DNA of 64,000 nt from Neoroseomonas terrae (GTDB lineage: Bacteria; Pseudomonadota; Alphaproteobacteria; Acetobacterales; Acetobacteraceae), in assembly GCF_018129025.1 (NCBI RefSeq), contig NZ_JAAEDI010000017.1, positions 62,001 to 126,000 on the forward strand. The letters are read 5' to 3'. The notes beneath the pieces are model-generated. The model had not been told where the DNA came from. It worked only from the letters and a program-made list of their open reading frames with translations, and ran no database searches. Both the position numbers and the translations under genes were made by a program. Below, in pieces: positions 44,172 through 53,633 of this stretch. Position 1 is the first letter of the stretch. Each line of letters begins with the position of its first letter.

Positions 44172-45919
44172 GTCTCGCCCAGACGGTCATCGAACATCTG
44201 CCGGGCTTCCAGCAACAAGGCGGCGAGCGTGTCCGCCGCCAGGGTCAGCATCTCGCTGCTGGTCGCCTGCTGCTTTTCGATGGGCGCCCAGCCCTTCGCC
44301 TCGCGCTTGGAAAGGCCGTAGAGCAAGGCCTGGCCGAGCCGCAGCACCAGCATGCGCTCGGCGATAGTCAGCGCCGCGGCCTGGGCCTGCTCGGCGGGCA
44401 CCTCGGCCGGCGCCGTCGCGATCAATGCATCGGCCACACGCTGCACGCTCGGGTAGCCGAGGTTGACATAGAGCTGGTGCGTCTCCGGATAGAAGCGCGC
44501 GGCGCGGTGCGTCAGGTTGCGATCAGCGATCTCCTGCTCGTCGCGCAGCAGGAGCAGTTCCGGGATCACCTCCAGATCCTCGACCTCATCGACGACCTGG
44601 CCCTCGGCGTCGCCGGGCGGCGGCGGCGGCGGCGTCACATCGGGCGCGGCCTTGGGTGCTGCGGCGGCATCCGGGGGAGCAGCGACCCCTGCCATCGTCT
44701 CCGGGCCAGTGGGCGGCGGGCGACGCAGGCGGGGCCGCTTTCGCTTCAGGCCCAGTTCGGCCATCAGGTGCCGAAGCTGATCGTTGACGTCGCCCAGCAG
44801 GTCGAGATCGGGCGAGAGGCTCTGCACCAGTTCCCGCACCCAGCCCGGAAGGCGCGCGCGGACCATGGCGGCGAAGTCGGGCAGGCGCGCCGGGTCCTGC
44901 GCGCCGTTGCGGTAGCGGAGGAACTGCCGGTACGCCTCGGGCCGCGCGGGGTATCCTTTCGGCAGTTCGATGACGACGGACAGGTGCCGTGCCCCGAAGC
45001 CGATGCCGAAAGCGGGCGCTTCCTGCGTCCAGCGCGTGGCGGATCGGAAATCGTAGAACTCGTCGTCATGCACCAGGCCGCCGAAGCTGATGTCGGGGGA
45101 GAGCCGGTCAACGAATGAGGCATTCCGCCCCGGCAGGCTCGGATGCGCCGGGTCGTAGCCGAAGCGCGCCATGACGCCTTCCGGCAGTTCGACCACCTCG
45201 CAGCGAGCGAAGCGCTGGTCCATGTGGCTGTCGAGCGGAACAAAGGCGCGCGGCCGCAGCGTATTGGCGATCTCGGGGCCGAGCATCACCCGCACGCCGC
45301 CGGCGATGCGGAAGAAGCGGTGCTGCAGTTCCCGCAACACCCACCCTTTCAGGACCCGGGGATTGCCGCCGTAGGGATCGGCCACCGTGTCCTGGTCCGC
45401 GCGCTGACCGAGCAGCGTCACCTCCGTCCAGTCATGAGTGGTGTCGGCGCCGGCCTCACGCACGGCTGCCGTCACGTCGATGACGGCGGCGCCGCCAGGC
45501 TGCAGGATCCGGCCATAGACGCCGTTCCGCTTGCCGATCGTGACCTCGCTGACCTGCCCACGTTTGCACGACCGGTAGCGCACGCCGAGGTGGTTCGACG
45601 GCAGGGTGGCGACCTTCGCTCCCATGCCGAAATTGCCGTCCAGCGCCTGCAGCTTCCCGACCGAGGAGGCGATGTCGCACATCCGGTGCAGCTCATCGGC
45701 ATCGAGCCCCGGCCCGGTGTTCCACAGCCGCAGCTTGCGCACGCCGTCAACCGCGACACCGGTGATCTCGACGAGTCGGCGGCCCGGCGGCGCATGGCAG
45801 GCGGCCTCCAGCGCATTCTTCACCAGTTCGCGGATCATCATCGACCGGGGGCAGCGCTCGATCATGCTGGCAACGAGGAAATCCTCGTCGCCCACCCTCA
45901 GCTTCGTTATCCCGGCCAT
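44141..45919 (-). CDS. GHKL-fold ATPase of unknown function
   Basis: A 592-residue protein. Residues 1-230 look like a Bergerat (gyrase/Hsp90/MutL) ATP-binding fold: N-box MMIRELVKNALEA with E31 and N35, G1-type motif RLWNTGPGLDADEL (67-71, Asn at the position of the adenine-binding Asp), and G2-type motif GNFGMGAKVATLP (95-102). A transducer-like middle region follows, then a Pro/Ala-rich and acidic linker (about 425-475) and a helical C-terminal region (VQRVADALIATAPAEVPAEQ). The type is closer to Hsp90/MutL/MORC than to kinases. The partner and role are unknown. It lies between dapB and metK and is convergent with dapB. Confidence 0.72.
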   Translation of the reverse strand: MAGITKLRVGDEDFLVASMIERCPRSMMIRELVKNALEAACHAPPGRRLVEITGVAVDGVRKLRLWNTGPGLDADELHRMCDIASSVGKLQALDGNFGMGAKVATLPSNHLGVRYRSCKRGQVSEVTIGKRNGVYGRILQPGGAAVIDVTAAVREAGADTTHDWTEVTLLGQRADQDTVADPYGGNPRVLKGWVLRELQHRFFRIAGGVRVMLGPEIANTLRPRAFVPLDSHMDQRFARCEVVELPEGVMARFGYDPAHPSLPGRNASFVDRLSPDISFGGLVHDDEFYDFRSATRWTQEAPAFGIGFGARHLSVVIELPKGYPARPEAYRQFLRYRNGAQDPARLPDFAAMVRARLPGWVRELVQSLSPDLDLLGDVNDQLRHLMAELGLKRKRPRLRRPPPTGPETMAGVAAPPDAAAAPKAAPDVTPPPPPPGDAEGQVVDEVEDLEVIPELLLLRDEQEIADRNLTHRAARFYPETHQLYVNLGYPSVQRVADALIATAPAEVPAEQAQAAALTIAERMLVLRLGQALLYGLSKREAKGWAPIEKQQATSSEMLTLAADTLAALLLEARQMFDDRLGETYMPSTSRMP

Positions 45920-46106
45920 GCCGTCACGCCCCCTGTTCCGGAAAGCCCCGGATGGATGAACCGTAAAGCGTCTCCGGACGCAACCGCGCTGCCTTGACCC
46001 CGCCACACCCCCTTGCCATACGCGATCGTCCCCGGATGCCCCGGGCCCAGCCCGCCGGGGCTTCCAGCCGGCGAATTCCCCCCGCGACAAGAGGCCGAAC
46101 CAAGCC

Positions 46107-47294
46107 ATGCGCGATACCGGCGAGTATCTCTTCACGTCCGAGTCCGTTTCCGAAGGCCATCCGGACAAGGTGGCCGACCGCATCTCGGATACGGTGCTCG
46201 ATGCCTTCCTGACGGCCGACCCTTATTCGCGGGTGGCCTGCGAGACCCTGGTGACGACCAACCGTGTCGTCCTGGCCGGCGAAGTCCGCGGCCCCGGTTC
46301 GGTCACGCCGGAATACCTGATGCATCTGGCGCGGCTTGCGATCCATGACATCGGTTATGAGCAGGACGGCTTCCACTGGGAGAAGGCGAGCATCGAATGC
46401 CACCTGCACGCCCAGTCCGCCCATATCGCGCAGGGCGTCGATGCCGCCGGCAACAAGGATGAAGGCGCCGGCGACCAGGGCATCATGTTCGGCTACGCCT
46501 GCACCGAGACGCCGGATCTCATGCCCGCGCCGCTGTACTACGCGCACCTGATCCTGCGCCGCATCAGCGAGCTGCGCCGCATCGCGCACCCATCCGTGCA
46601 GGGCCTGCTGCCCGACGCGAAGTCCCAGGTGACGCTGCGCTACGTGGACGGCAAGCCGGTGGGCGCGACCTCCATCGTGCTCTCGACCCAGCACGCCGAA
46701 GGCATGGAGCAGTCGCAGATCAAGGCGATGGTGAAGCCGCTGATCGAGGAAGCGCTGCCCGCCGGCTGGATGTGCCCGGAAGCCGAGCTGTACGTGAACC
46801 CGACCGGCCAGTTCGTGATCGGCGGTCCGGACGGCGATTGCGGCCTGACCGGGCGCAAGATCATCGTCGACACCTATGGCGGCGCCGCGCCGCATGGTGG
46901 CGGGGCGTTCTCGGGCAAGGATCCGACGAAGGTCGATCGTTCGGCCGCCTATGCCGCGCGCTATGTCGCGAAGAACGTCGTCGCGGCCGGCCTCGCGGAC
47001 AAGTGCACCATCCAGGTGTCCTATGCGATCGGCGTGTCGAAGCCGCTGTCGGTGTATTTCGACCTGCACGGCACCGGGCGCGACATCGATGAGGTGAAGC
47101 TCGCCAAGGTGATCGACGGGCTGGTGAATCTCTCCCCGCGTGGCATCCGCGAACACCTGCACATGAACCGGCCGATCTACGTGCCGACCTCGGCCTATGG
47201 CCATTTCGGCCGCACGCCGGACGAGGATCTCGGGACCTTCACCTGGGAGAAGACCGACCTCACCGACGAGCTGAAGCGCGCCTTCGGCCGGTGA
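46107..47294 (+). CDS. metK: S-adenosylmethionine synthetase
   Basis: A 395-residue enzyme that makes SAM from Met and ATP. Signatures are [20 protein letters not shown] (N-terminal, with the catalytic His), [16 protein letters not shown] (the conserved GAGDQG hexapeptide) and [20 protein letters not shown] (the P-loop-like GGGAFSGKD). It starts 187 bases after the divergent GHKL gene, in a leader in which I could not identify a known SAM riboswitch. Its stop overlaps trmB (GTGA), so the two are coupled. Confidence 0.97.
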   Translation: MRDTGEYLFTSESVSEGHPDKVADRISDTVLDAFLTADPYSRVACETLVTTNRVVLAGEVRGPGSVTPEYLMHLARLAIHDIGYEQDGFHWEKASIECHLHAQSAHIAQGVDAAGNKDEGAGDQGIMFGYACTETPDLMPAPLYYAHLILRRISELRRIAHPSVQGLLPDAKSQVTLRYVDGKPVGATSIVLSTQHAEGMEQSQIKAMVKPLIEEALPAGWMCPEAELYVNPTGQFVIGGPDGDCGLTGRKIIVDTYGGAAPHGGGAFSGKDPTKVDRSAAYAARYVAKNVVAAGLADKCTIQVSYAIGVSKPLSVYFDLHGTGRDIDEVKLAKVIDGLVNLSPRGIREHLHMNRPIYVPTSAYGHFGRTPDEDLGTFTWEKTDLTDELKRAFGR

Positions 47295-48049
47295 CGACGC
47301 AGGGTGACATGCGGCCGGGCGACCTGCCGCATCGCGCGCCCTCCCTGACGCCGGAGGGTATTCCCGACCGGCTGTATGGCCGCCGCCGGGGGCATCCCCT
47401 GCGGCCGCGGCAGGAACGGCTGATCGAGCTTGCCCTGCCGCGCTTCCGCCTCACCGCGGCGGAGGCGGCCCACCCGCAGGGCCCCTTCCCGGGTGCGACC
47501 GACCTGTGGCTTGAAGTCGGCTTCGGCGGGGGCGAGCATGCGCTCGCCCTGTCCGCGGCGCATCCCGGCGTTGCGCTGATCGCCTCCGAGGTGTTCGAGA
47601 ACGGGCTGTGCTCGCTGCTGACGCGGGTCGTGCCCGAAGGCGCCGAGGCGACCTGCCGGGTGCCCGACCGCCTGCGCCTGTGGCCGGAGGATGCGCGCCA
47701 CCTTGTCGCGCTGCTGCCGGATGCGGCGCTCGGCCGGCTGTACCTGATGTTCCCCGACCCCTGGCCGAAGGCACGGCACGCCAAGCGCCGCTTCGTGCAC
47801 CACGCCATGCTGCCGCTGGTGGCCCGCGTGCTGCGCGCCGGGGCCGAATGGCGCATCGCCTCCGACGACCCGACCTATCAGGCCTGGGTGGAGGAGGTCT
47901 TCGCCGACCAGGCGTTCTTCACGCTGCGCAGCGTTGTCACCGACCGCGCCGCCGACTGGCATCCGACGCGATACGAGGCGAAGGCGATCCGCGAGGGCCG
48001 GATGCCGCGGTACTGGACCTTCGTGCGGAGCGATGCGCCATGCAGTTGA
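47291..48049 (+). CDS. trmB: tRNA (guanine-N7-)-methyltransferase
   Basis: A 252-residue SAM-dependent enzyme that modifies G46 in tRNA. Motifs are [20 protein letters not shown] (SAM-binding), [35 protein letters not shown] (the TrmB signature) and the C-terminal [15 protein letters not shown]. The start is GTG at 47291, overlapping the metK stop; an ATG at 47309 is the alternative. The metK-trmB coupling links SAM production with a user of it. Confidence 0.95.
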   Translation: MTTQGDMRPGDLPHRAPSLTPEGIPDRLYGRRRGHPLRPRQERLIELALPRFRLTAAEAAHPQGPFPGATDLWLEVGFGGGEHALALSAAHPGVALIASEVFENGLCSLLTRVVPEGAEATCRVPDRLRLWPEDARHLVALLPDAALGRLYLMFPDPWPKARHAKRRFVHHAMLPLVARVLRAGAEWRIASDDPTYQAWVEEVFADQAFFTLRSVVTDRAADWHPTRYEAKAIREGRMPRYWTFVRSDAPCS

Positions 48050-48798
48050 ACGGAGCGGCTGCCCTCGTTACCGGCGCGGGCTCCGGCCTCGGCGCTGCCA
48101 CGGCCGAGGCGCTGGCCGCCGCCGGCGCGCATGTCGTCGCGATGGACCTGAATGCGGACGGCCTCGCCGCTCTCGCGTCTCGCTGCGATGCCACGCCGAT
48201 CGCCGGGGACGTCACGAGCGAAACCGATGTCGCGGGCGCCCTGGAAGCTGCCGGCGGCCTCGGACCGCTGCGGCTGGTCGTGAACTGTGCGGGCATTGCG
48301 CCTGCCGCCCGCGTTGTCGGACGCAACGGCGCGCATGACCTCGCGCTGTTCGAACGCACGCTGCGCATCAATCTGGTCGGCACCTTCAATGTGCTGCGCC
48401 TCGCCGCGCAGCGCATGCAGCGGCTGGAGCCGACGGCGCCGGACCATGAGCGCGGTGTCATCGTCAACACCGCCTCCATCGCCGCCGAGGACGGGCAGGT
48501 CGGCCAATGCGCCTATGCCGCATCCAAGGCGGGCGTGATGGGGCTGACGCTTCCCGCGGCGCGGGAACTGGCAAAATCCGGCATCCGCGTCGTCACCATC
48601 GCCCCGGGGCTGTTCGAGACGCCGATGCTCGCCGGCCTGCCGGATGCTGCCCAGGCAGCGATCCGCGCGCTGCCGCCTTTCCCGGCACGGCTCGGCAAGC
48701 CCGCGGAGTTCGCCGCCATGGTGCTGGCGATCTGCGCGAACCCGCTGCTGAACGGCACGACGATCCGCGTCGATTCGGCGCTGCGCCTGCCGCCCTGA
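48040..48798 (+). CDS. SDR-family 3-hydroxyacyl-CoA dehydrogenase-like protein
   Basis: A 252-residue short-chain dehydrogenase. The cofactor motif is ALVTGAGSGLGAATAEAL with an acidic residue after the second strand (VVAMDLNADG), indicating NAD. The catalytic part is GVIVNTASIAAEDGQVGQCA, then YAASKAGVMGLTLPAARELA (Ser, Tyr, Lys). The segment IRVVTIAPGLFETPML is characteristic of the type II hydroxyacyl-CoA dehydrogenase/HSD17B10 group. It overlaps trmB by ten bases. Confidence 0.9.
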   Translation: MQLNGAAALVTGAGSGLGAATAEALAAAGAHVVAMDLNADGLAALASRCDATPIAGDVTSETDVAGALEAAGGLGPLRLVVNCAGIAPAARVVGRNGAHDLALFERTLRINLVGTFNVLRLAAQRMQRLEPTAPDHERGVIVNTASIAAEDGQVGQCAYAASKAGVMGLTLPAARELAKSGIRVVTIAPGLFETPMLAGLPDAAQAAIRALPPFPARLGKPAEFAAMVLAICANPLLNGTTIRVDSALRLPP

Positions 48799-48800
48799 CC

Positions 48801-49121
48801 TCAGGCGCCGCGCGGCGCCAGCAGGATGACCGCGGCGCCGGTCAGGCACAGTGCGGCACCGATGGCATCCCAGCGGTCCGGCCGGACGCCCTCCACCAGC
48901 CACATCCAGACGAGCGACGCGGCGATATAGACGCCGCCATAGGCGGCGAAGGCGCGCCCGGCGGCGGCGGCATCGACGCGCGACAGCAGCCAGGCGAAGG
49001 CAATCAGCGCCGCCACGCCGGGGACCAGCCACCACGGGCTGCGGCCGAGACGCAGCACCGCCCAGAAGGCGAAGCAGCCACCGATCTCGGCGATGGCGGC
49101 AAGGGTGTAGATCAGGATCAC
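48801..49121 (-). CDS. YnfA/UPF0060 small membrane protein
   Basis: A 106-residue membrane protein with four hydrophobic segments. [40 protein letters not shown] and [20 protein letters not shown] are near-diagnostic of the YnfA/UPF0060 family, related to small multidrug-resistance proteins. The start is GTG at 49121, which gives the usual length; the open frame upstream is the repeat. Its 3' end is two bases from the SDR stop. Substrate unknown. Confidence 0.88.
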   Translation of the reverse strand: MILIYTLAAIAEIGGCFAFWAVLRLGRSPWWLVPGVAALIAFAWLLSRVDAAAAGRAFAAYGGVYIAASLVWMWLVEGVRPDRWDAIGAALCLTGAAVILLAPRGA

Positions 49122-49130
49122 GGGCGCATT

Positions 49131-49200
49131 GGAGGGGCTTTGCCCCTCCAGACCACCCCAGCAAAGGCCGAAAGGCCTTTGCAAACCTCAACTTGGTGCT
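49131..49200 (-). repeat. Short copy of the dispersed repeat (left member of an inverted pair)
   Basis: The first hairpin is at 49131-49149 (arms GGAGGGGC/GCCCCTCC, loop TTT). The core hairpin at 49161-49182 has arms GCAAAGGCC/GGCCTTTGC with loop GAAA instead of GAAG. It continues AAACCTCAACTTGGTGCTGGG. It starts ten bases upstream of the ynfA-type start codon and so lies in that gene's leader. Confidence 0.85.
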
Positions 49201-49300
49201 GGGCCATACGGTTCGTTGGGCACGACAAGGTGTCGTCGTGCACGGTGGTTGCTTCCTGGTGATGGGCGCACTGCCGTGGCCGGCGCCTTGCCCGCCCGGC

Positions 49301-49373
49301 GCCAGATCGAGGTTTCCAAAGGCCCTTCGGCCTTTGGCGGGGAGTGGCTTGGAGAGGGGCGGCGCCCCTCTCC
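49301..49373 (+). repeat. Short copy of the dispersed repeat (right member of an inverted pair)
   Basis: Begins GCCAGATCGAGGTTTCC. The core hairpin at 49316-49337 is perfect (arms CCAAAGGCC/GGCCTTTGG, loop CTTC). The terminal hairpin at 49351-49373 has arms GGAGAGGGGC/GCCCCTCTCC with loop GGC. It lies 20 bases after the stop of the leftward peptidase gene. Confidence 0.85.
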
Positions 49374-49392
49374 AACAACCCGCCGCGCAACC

Positions 49393-50523
49393 TCAATCGA
49401 TGCTCTCAAGCAGCTCGCACAGCGTCGCGCAGCGCGGTGCCAGGTCCTGCCACAGCACGTGCTCGAACGGCGCATGCGCGCCTGCCCCTGTGCAGCCCAG
49501 CCCGTCCAGCGTTGGTACGCCGATCGCCGCGGTGAAGTTGCCATCCGACCCGCCGCCCCGATGCTGCTTCGGCAGGGTGTAGCCATGCCGTGCCGCGATA
49601 CCGTGCGCCATCTCGTAGAGCGCCGTGATTTCGGGCGTCTCCACCATCGGCGGGCGGTTCATGCCGCCGGTCACCTCGATGCGGATGCCGTGCGCTTCCC
49701 CCGCCATGGCGTGGATCAGGCGCTCGATGCGCTCACCGTCGGGAACGGTCGCGACACGGCAGTCGATCTCGCAGCCGGCCTCGGGCGGAACGACGTTCGG
49801 GCGCGTACCGCCCCAGATCGGCGCGACGTTGGTGGTGGTGCCGCCGGGCAGGTCAGTCAGGTCGTGGATCTCGAGGATCTTCCGCGCCAGGGCCACCACG
49901 GCGCTGCGCCCGTCCTGCCAGTTGCCGCCGGCATGGGCTGACACGCCGTGCACCTTCATCACGAAACGGCCGACACCCTTGCGCGCGGTGACGCAGGCGC
50001 CGTTCGGGCCGCCGGCAGGTTCCGGGATCAGCACGGCGCGCGCACCGGTCGCGGCCTTCTCGATCGGCGCGCGGGATGTCGGGCTGCCCACTTCCTCATC
50101 CGGCGTCAGCAGCAGGATGATCGGGCGCTTCGTCTTCACCTTCTGGCGAAGGATCTCCCGAACGGCATGGAAGGCGAAGAAGGACCCGGCCTTCATGTCA
50201 TAAATGCCAGGGCCGTGTGCCTTGGCGCCATCCACCTTCCACGGCATGGAGGTGGCAAGCGTGCCGTGGTCCCACACTGTATCGAGATGACCGGCGACGA
50301 CGACAGGCGCACCCTCACCCGGCGTCCGGGCAATGAGCGTGTCGCCATAGCCGTCATAGCCCGGCATTCGTTCCAGCGCCGCTCCGACCGCGGCCAGCTC
50401 CGCCTGCGCCTTGTCGATCAGCCCGTTCACTGCCTTGGGATCGGTGGTCGGCGTCTCATGCACCACCCAGCCCTTGAGTTCATCGAGGATGCGTTCGGAG
50501 GAGCCAAGCTGGGTCTGGGGCAT
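49393..50523 (-). CDS. M20-family metallopeptidase (glutamate carboxypeptidase-like)
   Basis: A 376-residue zinc peptidase. Metal ligands are in VVVAGHLDTVWDHGTLA, GIYDMKAGSFFAFHAV and LLTPDEEVGSPTSR (the Glu base and ligand), with a final His in GAHAPFEHV. The dimerization domain contains VHGVSAHAGGNWQDGRSAV. This is the carboxypeptidase G2-type branch. No signal peptide is visible, so it is probably cytoplasmic. It is divergent from the MaoC gene (118 bases between starts). Confidence 0.92.
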   Translation of the reverse strand: MPQTQLGSSERILDELKGWVVHETPTTDPKAVNGLIDKAQAELAAVGAALERMPGYDGYGDTLIARTPGEGAPVVVAGHLDTVWDHGTLATSMPWKVDGAKAHGPGIYDMKAGSFFAFHAVREILRQKVKTKRPIILLLTPDEEVGSPTSRAPIEKAATGARAVLIPEPAGGPNGACVTARKGVGRFVMKVHGVSAHAGGNWQDGRSAVVALARKILEIHDLTDLPGGTTTNVAPIWGGTRPNVVPPEAGCEIDCRVATVPDGERIERLIHAMAGEAHGIRIEVTGGMNRPPMVETPEITALYEMAHGIAARHGYTLPKQHRGGGSDGNFTAAIGVPTLDGLGCTGAGAHAPFEHVLWQDLAPRCATLCELLESID

Positions 50524-50641
50524 GGCGGCGGTATCCCTGGGCTGTGCTGGGCGGGCTTCTGGCAGCGGGGTTTTCTCTTGTCCATCCTGGACAGGGCCGT
50601 TAACGACCCTGCCGCAGCGCAGCAGGGGGCCTCCGCCGCTC

Positions 50642-51088
50642 ATGGCCGAATCCTACGCCTTCGAGGACCTCTCCGTCGGCATGACCGCGAAGTTCTCCAA
50701 GACCGTCACCGAGGCTGACATCGTGCTGTTCGCCGCCGTGACCGGCGACACCAACCCGATGCACCTCGACGCCGAGTACGCCGCGACCTCGATCTTCAAG
50801 GAGCGTATCGCCCACGGCATGCTCGCCGCGGGGCTGATCACGAAAGTGCTGGGCACGCAGCTCCCCGGGCCCGGCACCATCTACCTTTCGCAAAGCCTGC
50901 AGTTCCGCGCGCCGGTGCGGATCGGGGAAACGGTGACGGCCACCGTCGAGGTCACGGCGCTTCATGCCGAGAAGCACCGCGCCACGCTGCGCACCATCTG
51001 CACCGTGAAGGGCAAGCCGGTGCTGGAAGGGGAGGCTTATGTCTCCGTCCCGTCCCGCGCGCAGGCGGCGGCCCAGGCGGCGGAGTAG
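50642..51088 (+). CDS. MaoC-like (R)-specific enoyl-CoA hydratase
   Basis: A 148-residue single hot-dog protein. The catalytic Asp/His are in the hydratase-2 motif AAVTGDTNPMHLDAEYAATS, followed by IFKERIAHGMLAAGLITKVL and PGTIYLSQSLQFRAPVRIGE. Such proteins hydrate trans-2-enoyl-CoA to (R)-3-hydroxyacyl-CoA, often to supply polyhydroxyalkanoate synthesis (PhaJ-like). It is the first gene of a tight run with the LOG-family gene (4 bases) and ribF. Confidence 0.9.
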   Translation: MAESYAFEDLSVGMTAKFSKTVTEADIVLFAAVTGDTNPMHLDAEYAATSIFKERIAHGMLAAGLITKVLGTQLPGPGTIYLSQSLQFRAPVRIGETVTATVEVTALHAEKHRATLRTICTVKGKPVLEGEAYVSVPSRAQAAAQAAE

Positions 51089-51092
51089 CATC

Positions 51093-51674
51093 ATGCGTCG
51101 TGTCTGCGTGTTCTGCGCGTCCTCCATGGGGTCGCGCCCCGATTATGCGGAGGCCGCCGAGGCCCTCGGCCGGGCGATCGCCAAGCGCGGCCTCGGCCTC
51201 GTCTATGGCGGCGGCGCCGTCGGGCTGATGGGCGTCGTCTCCCGCGCCGTGATCGCCGCCGGCGGCGAGGTCATCGGCATCATCCCGCACGGGCTGGTCG
51301 TGCGGGAGGCGGGCAGCCGCGACCTGATGGACCTGCGCGTCGTCGGGTCGATGCACGAACGCAAGGCGATGATGGCCGAGCTGTCCGACGGCTTCGTCGT
51401 GCTGCCCGGCGGCTACGGCACGCTGGAGGAAGCGGTCGAGGCGCTGACCTGGCTGCAGCTCGGCATCCACGGAAAGGGTGTGGTCTTCGTCGATACGCTG
51501 GGCTTCTGGCAGAAGCAGATGGCCATGCTGGACCACATGACCGAGGAAGGGCTCCTGAAGGCCGACATGCGCGCCATGGCGCTGCTCGCGCCGGATCCCG
51601 AGGCGGCGCTCGACCGGCTCGCGACCTTCACGCCGCCGGTCGTGCCACGCTGGCTGCTGCCGGGCGAGGCGTGA
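51093..51674 (+). CDS. LOG-family (TIGR00730) nucleotide 5'-monophosphate phosphoribohydrolase
   Basis: A 193-residue Rossmann-like enzyme. The motif GFVVLPGGYGTLEEAVEALT is the P-G-G-x-G-T-x-x-E signature, with an earlier GLGLVYGGGAVGLMGVVSRA. Plant and actinobacterial relatives release cytokinin bases from their nucleotides; in bacteria the physiological substrate is often AMP or modified AMP. The start at 51093 gives the usual MRRVCVFCASS. Its stop overlaps the ribF start. Confidence 0.92.
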   Translation: MRRVCVFCASSMGSRPDYAEAAEALGRAIAKRGLGLVYGGGAVGLMGVVSRAVIAAGGEVIGIIPHGLVVREAGSRDLMDLRVVGSMHERKAMMAELSDGFVVLPGGYGTLEEAVEALTWLQLGIHGKGVVFVDTLGFWQKQMAMLDHMTEEGLLKADMRAMALLAPDPEAALDRLATFTPPVVPRWLLPGEA

Positions 51675-52591
51675 TGATCATCACCGACTGGCGCCGGGTG
51701 CCGCCCCAGGCGCGCGGCGCCACCGTCGCGCTGGGCAACATGGATGGCGTGCATCTCGGCCATGCCGCGGTGCTGCGCGCGGCGCACGCGGCGCGGCCCG
51801 ACCTGAAACTCGCCGCCCTCACCTTCGAGCCGCATCCGCGCGAGCATTTCCGCCCCGACGATCCGCCCTTCAGGCTGACGCTGCTGCCGGCGAAGGCGGC
51901 GGCGCTGGAAGCGGCGGGGGCGGCGATCGTCTTCGCACTGCCATTCGACGACGCCTTCGCCGCGATGCCTGCCGAGGGTTTCGTCGAGGAAGTGCTGCAC
52001 CGGGGAATCGGCGCGAAGCATCTCGCCTGCGGCGCGGATTTCGCGTTCGGCCACCGCCGCGGCGGTGACGTGGAACTCCTCGCAAGGGAGGCCGAGAAGC
52101 GCGGCATGGGGCTGTCCATCGTCCCGCATGTGATGCAGGACGGGGAGGCCATCTCCTCCACGCTCATCCGCCGGCTGCTCCAGGACGGCTACCCCGAGCG
52201 GGCTGCCGAGAAGCTCGGGCGCCCATGGGAAGTTCGCGGCACCGTGGTGCATGGTGACAAGCTGGGCCGTGTGCTCGGCTGGCCCACGGCGAATATGTGG
52301 CTTGGCCGGCACCTCGAGCCTGCGCGCGGCGTCTATGCCGTGACGGTGGCGCTGCCGGACGGCTCGGAAGCGAAGGGGGTTGCGAATGTCGGCCGCCGCC
52401 CGACGCTCGGCGGCGACCCGGAGACCCGGCTCGAGACCTTCATCTTCGACTATGGCGGTGATCTCTACGGCAAGGAGATCGGCGTTCGGCTGGTGCGCTT
52501 CCTGCGGCCCGACGCGAAGTTCGCGGGGCTGGAGGAGTTGAAGGCCGCGATCGCACAGGACGTGGAGGATGCGAAGGCCGCGCTGGCGTAG
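51674..52591 (+). CDS. ribF: Bifunctional riboflavin kinase/FAD synthetase
   Basis: A 305-residue enzyme that makes FMN and FAD. The N-terminal adenylyltransferase domain has TVALGNMDGVHLGHAAVLRA, ALTFEPHPREHF, DFAFGHRRGGDVELL and ISSTLIRRLLQDG. The C-terminal kinase domain has GTVVHGDKLGRVLGWPTANM and RGVYAVTVAL, and ends ETFIFDYGGDLYGKEIGVRL. The ATG at 51674 is preferred to the GTG three bases earlier; its first base is the last base of the previous stop (TGATG). Many flavoenzymes are encoded in this window. Confidence 0.95.
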   Translation: MIITDWRRVPPQARGATVALGNMDGVHLGHAAVLRAAHAARPDLKLAALTFEPHPREHFRPDDPPFRLTLLPAKAAALEAAGAAIVFALPFDDAFAAMPAEGFVEEVLHRGIGAKHLACGADFAFGHRRGGDVELLAREAEKRGMGLSIVPHVMQDGEAISSTLIRRLLQDGYPERAAEKLGRPWEVRGTVVHGDKLGRVLGWPTANMWLGRHLEPARGVYAVTVALPDGSEAKGVANVGRRPTLGGDPETRLETFIFDYGGDLYGKEIGVRLVRFLRPDAKFAGLEELKAAIAQDVEDAKAALA

Positions 52592-52814
52592 GGCATGCGC
52601 GTTCTCTGCACGCACGCTACCGCCTTCAGCCTTCTGCTTCGCGGGCATCGTCACGCGACCGGATGATTCCCTCTGACGGTGGTGTGCACCAGTGTGCCGA
52701 CCGCGAAGCACGCTAATGGTCGGCCCCGCGCTTCCACTGGCGCGCCAGGGCTGACACGATCGGGCGGCGCGACCGCGCCTGATCGTCGAGTAGCTCTACC
52801 AAGGAAACGCCGGC

Positions 52815-53633
52815 ATGAGTTCCCATCCCACCGACAAGCGAACCACCGTCCCCAGCATCCTCGCCCGCAAGGGCGGCCGCCCCATCGTCGCCCTGACCGC
52901 CTACAGCGCGCTGACCGCGCGGATGGTCGATGCGCATGCCGATGTGATCCTCGTCGGCGACAGCCTCGCCATGGTCGAGCACGGCATGGACTCGACGCTC
53001 GGCCTGACGCTCGACGTGATGATCCTGCATGGCAGAAGCGTGATGCGCGGCGCACGCAAGGCGCTGGTCGTCGTCGACATGCCCTTCGGCAGCTATGAGG
53101 AAAGCCGCGAGCAGGCCTTCCGCAACGCCGCCCGGCTGCTCGGCGAGACCGGCTGCACCGCGGTGAAGCTCGAAGGCGGCGTCGGCATGGCGGACACGAT
53201 CGCCTTCCTGACCGCACGGGGCATCCCGGTGATGGCGCATATTGGCCTGACGCCGCAATCGGTGATGACGATCGGCGGCTTCCGCACCCAGGGCCGCCAG
53301 GAGGCGGACTGGCCGGCGATCGAGGCCGACGCGGCCGCCGTGGCCGAAGCAGGCGCCTTCTCCGTGGTGCTGGAAGGGCTCGTCGAGCCGCTCGCCGCGA
53401 AGATCACGGGTGCGGTGCCGATCCCGACCATCGGCATCGGCGCCTCGGCACAGTGCGACGGACAGATCCTGGTGCTCGAGGACATGCTCGGCTTCTCGCC
53501 ACGCGTTCCACGCTTCGTGCGGCGGTTCGGCGGGCTCGGCGAAGCCGCCGACAAGGCGATCGCCGAGTATGCGCGCGCTGTGGCCGATCGCAGCTTTCCG
53601 GGGGCGGCCGAGGTCTACTCGATGAAGGCCTGA
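52815..53633 (+). CDS. panB: 3-methyl-2-oxobutanoate hydroxymethyltransferase
   Basis: A 272-residue enzyme that makes ketopantoate in pantothenate synthesis. It has [38 protein letters not shown], the [14 protein letters not shown] metal loop, [14 protein letters not shown] and [15 protein letters not shown]. The catalytic Glu is in [14 protein letters not shown], and the C-terminal [20 protein letters not shown] is standard. It stands alone, with a 223-base gap after ribF and a repeat-filled region downstream. Confidence 0.97.
   Translation: MSSHPTDKRTTVPSILARKGGRPIVALTAYSALTARMVDAHADVILVGDSLAMVEHGMDSTLGLTLDVMILHGRSVMRGARKALVVVDMPFGSYEESREQAFRNAARLLGETGCTAVKLEGGVGMADTIAFLTARGIPVMAHIGLTPQSVMTIGGFRTQGRQEADWPAIEADAAAVAEAGAFSVVLEGLVEPLAAKITGAVPIPTIGIGASAQCDGQILVLEDMLGFSPRVPRFVRRFGGLGEAADKAIAEYARAVADRSFPGAAEVYSMKA

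Noticed and set aside
45920..46106. Possible SAM-sensing riboswitch upstream of metK
   Set aside because: I looked for conserved SAM-II and SAM/SAH elements and found only generic GC-rich inverted repeats. A covariance-model search (Rfam SAM families) would be decisive; a significant hit would overturn this.
52592..52814. Possible RNA gene between ribF and panB
   Set aside because: No cloverleaf or known RNA motif could be drawn; the inverted repeats are short and GC-driven.
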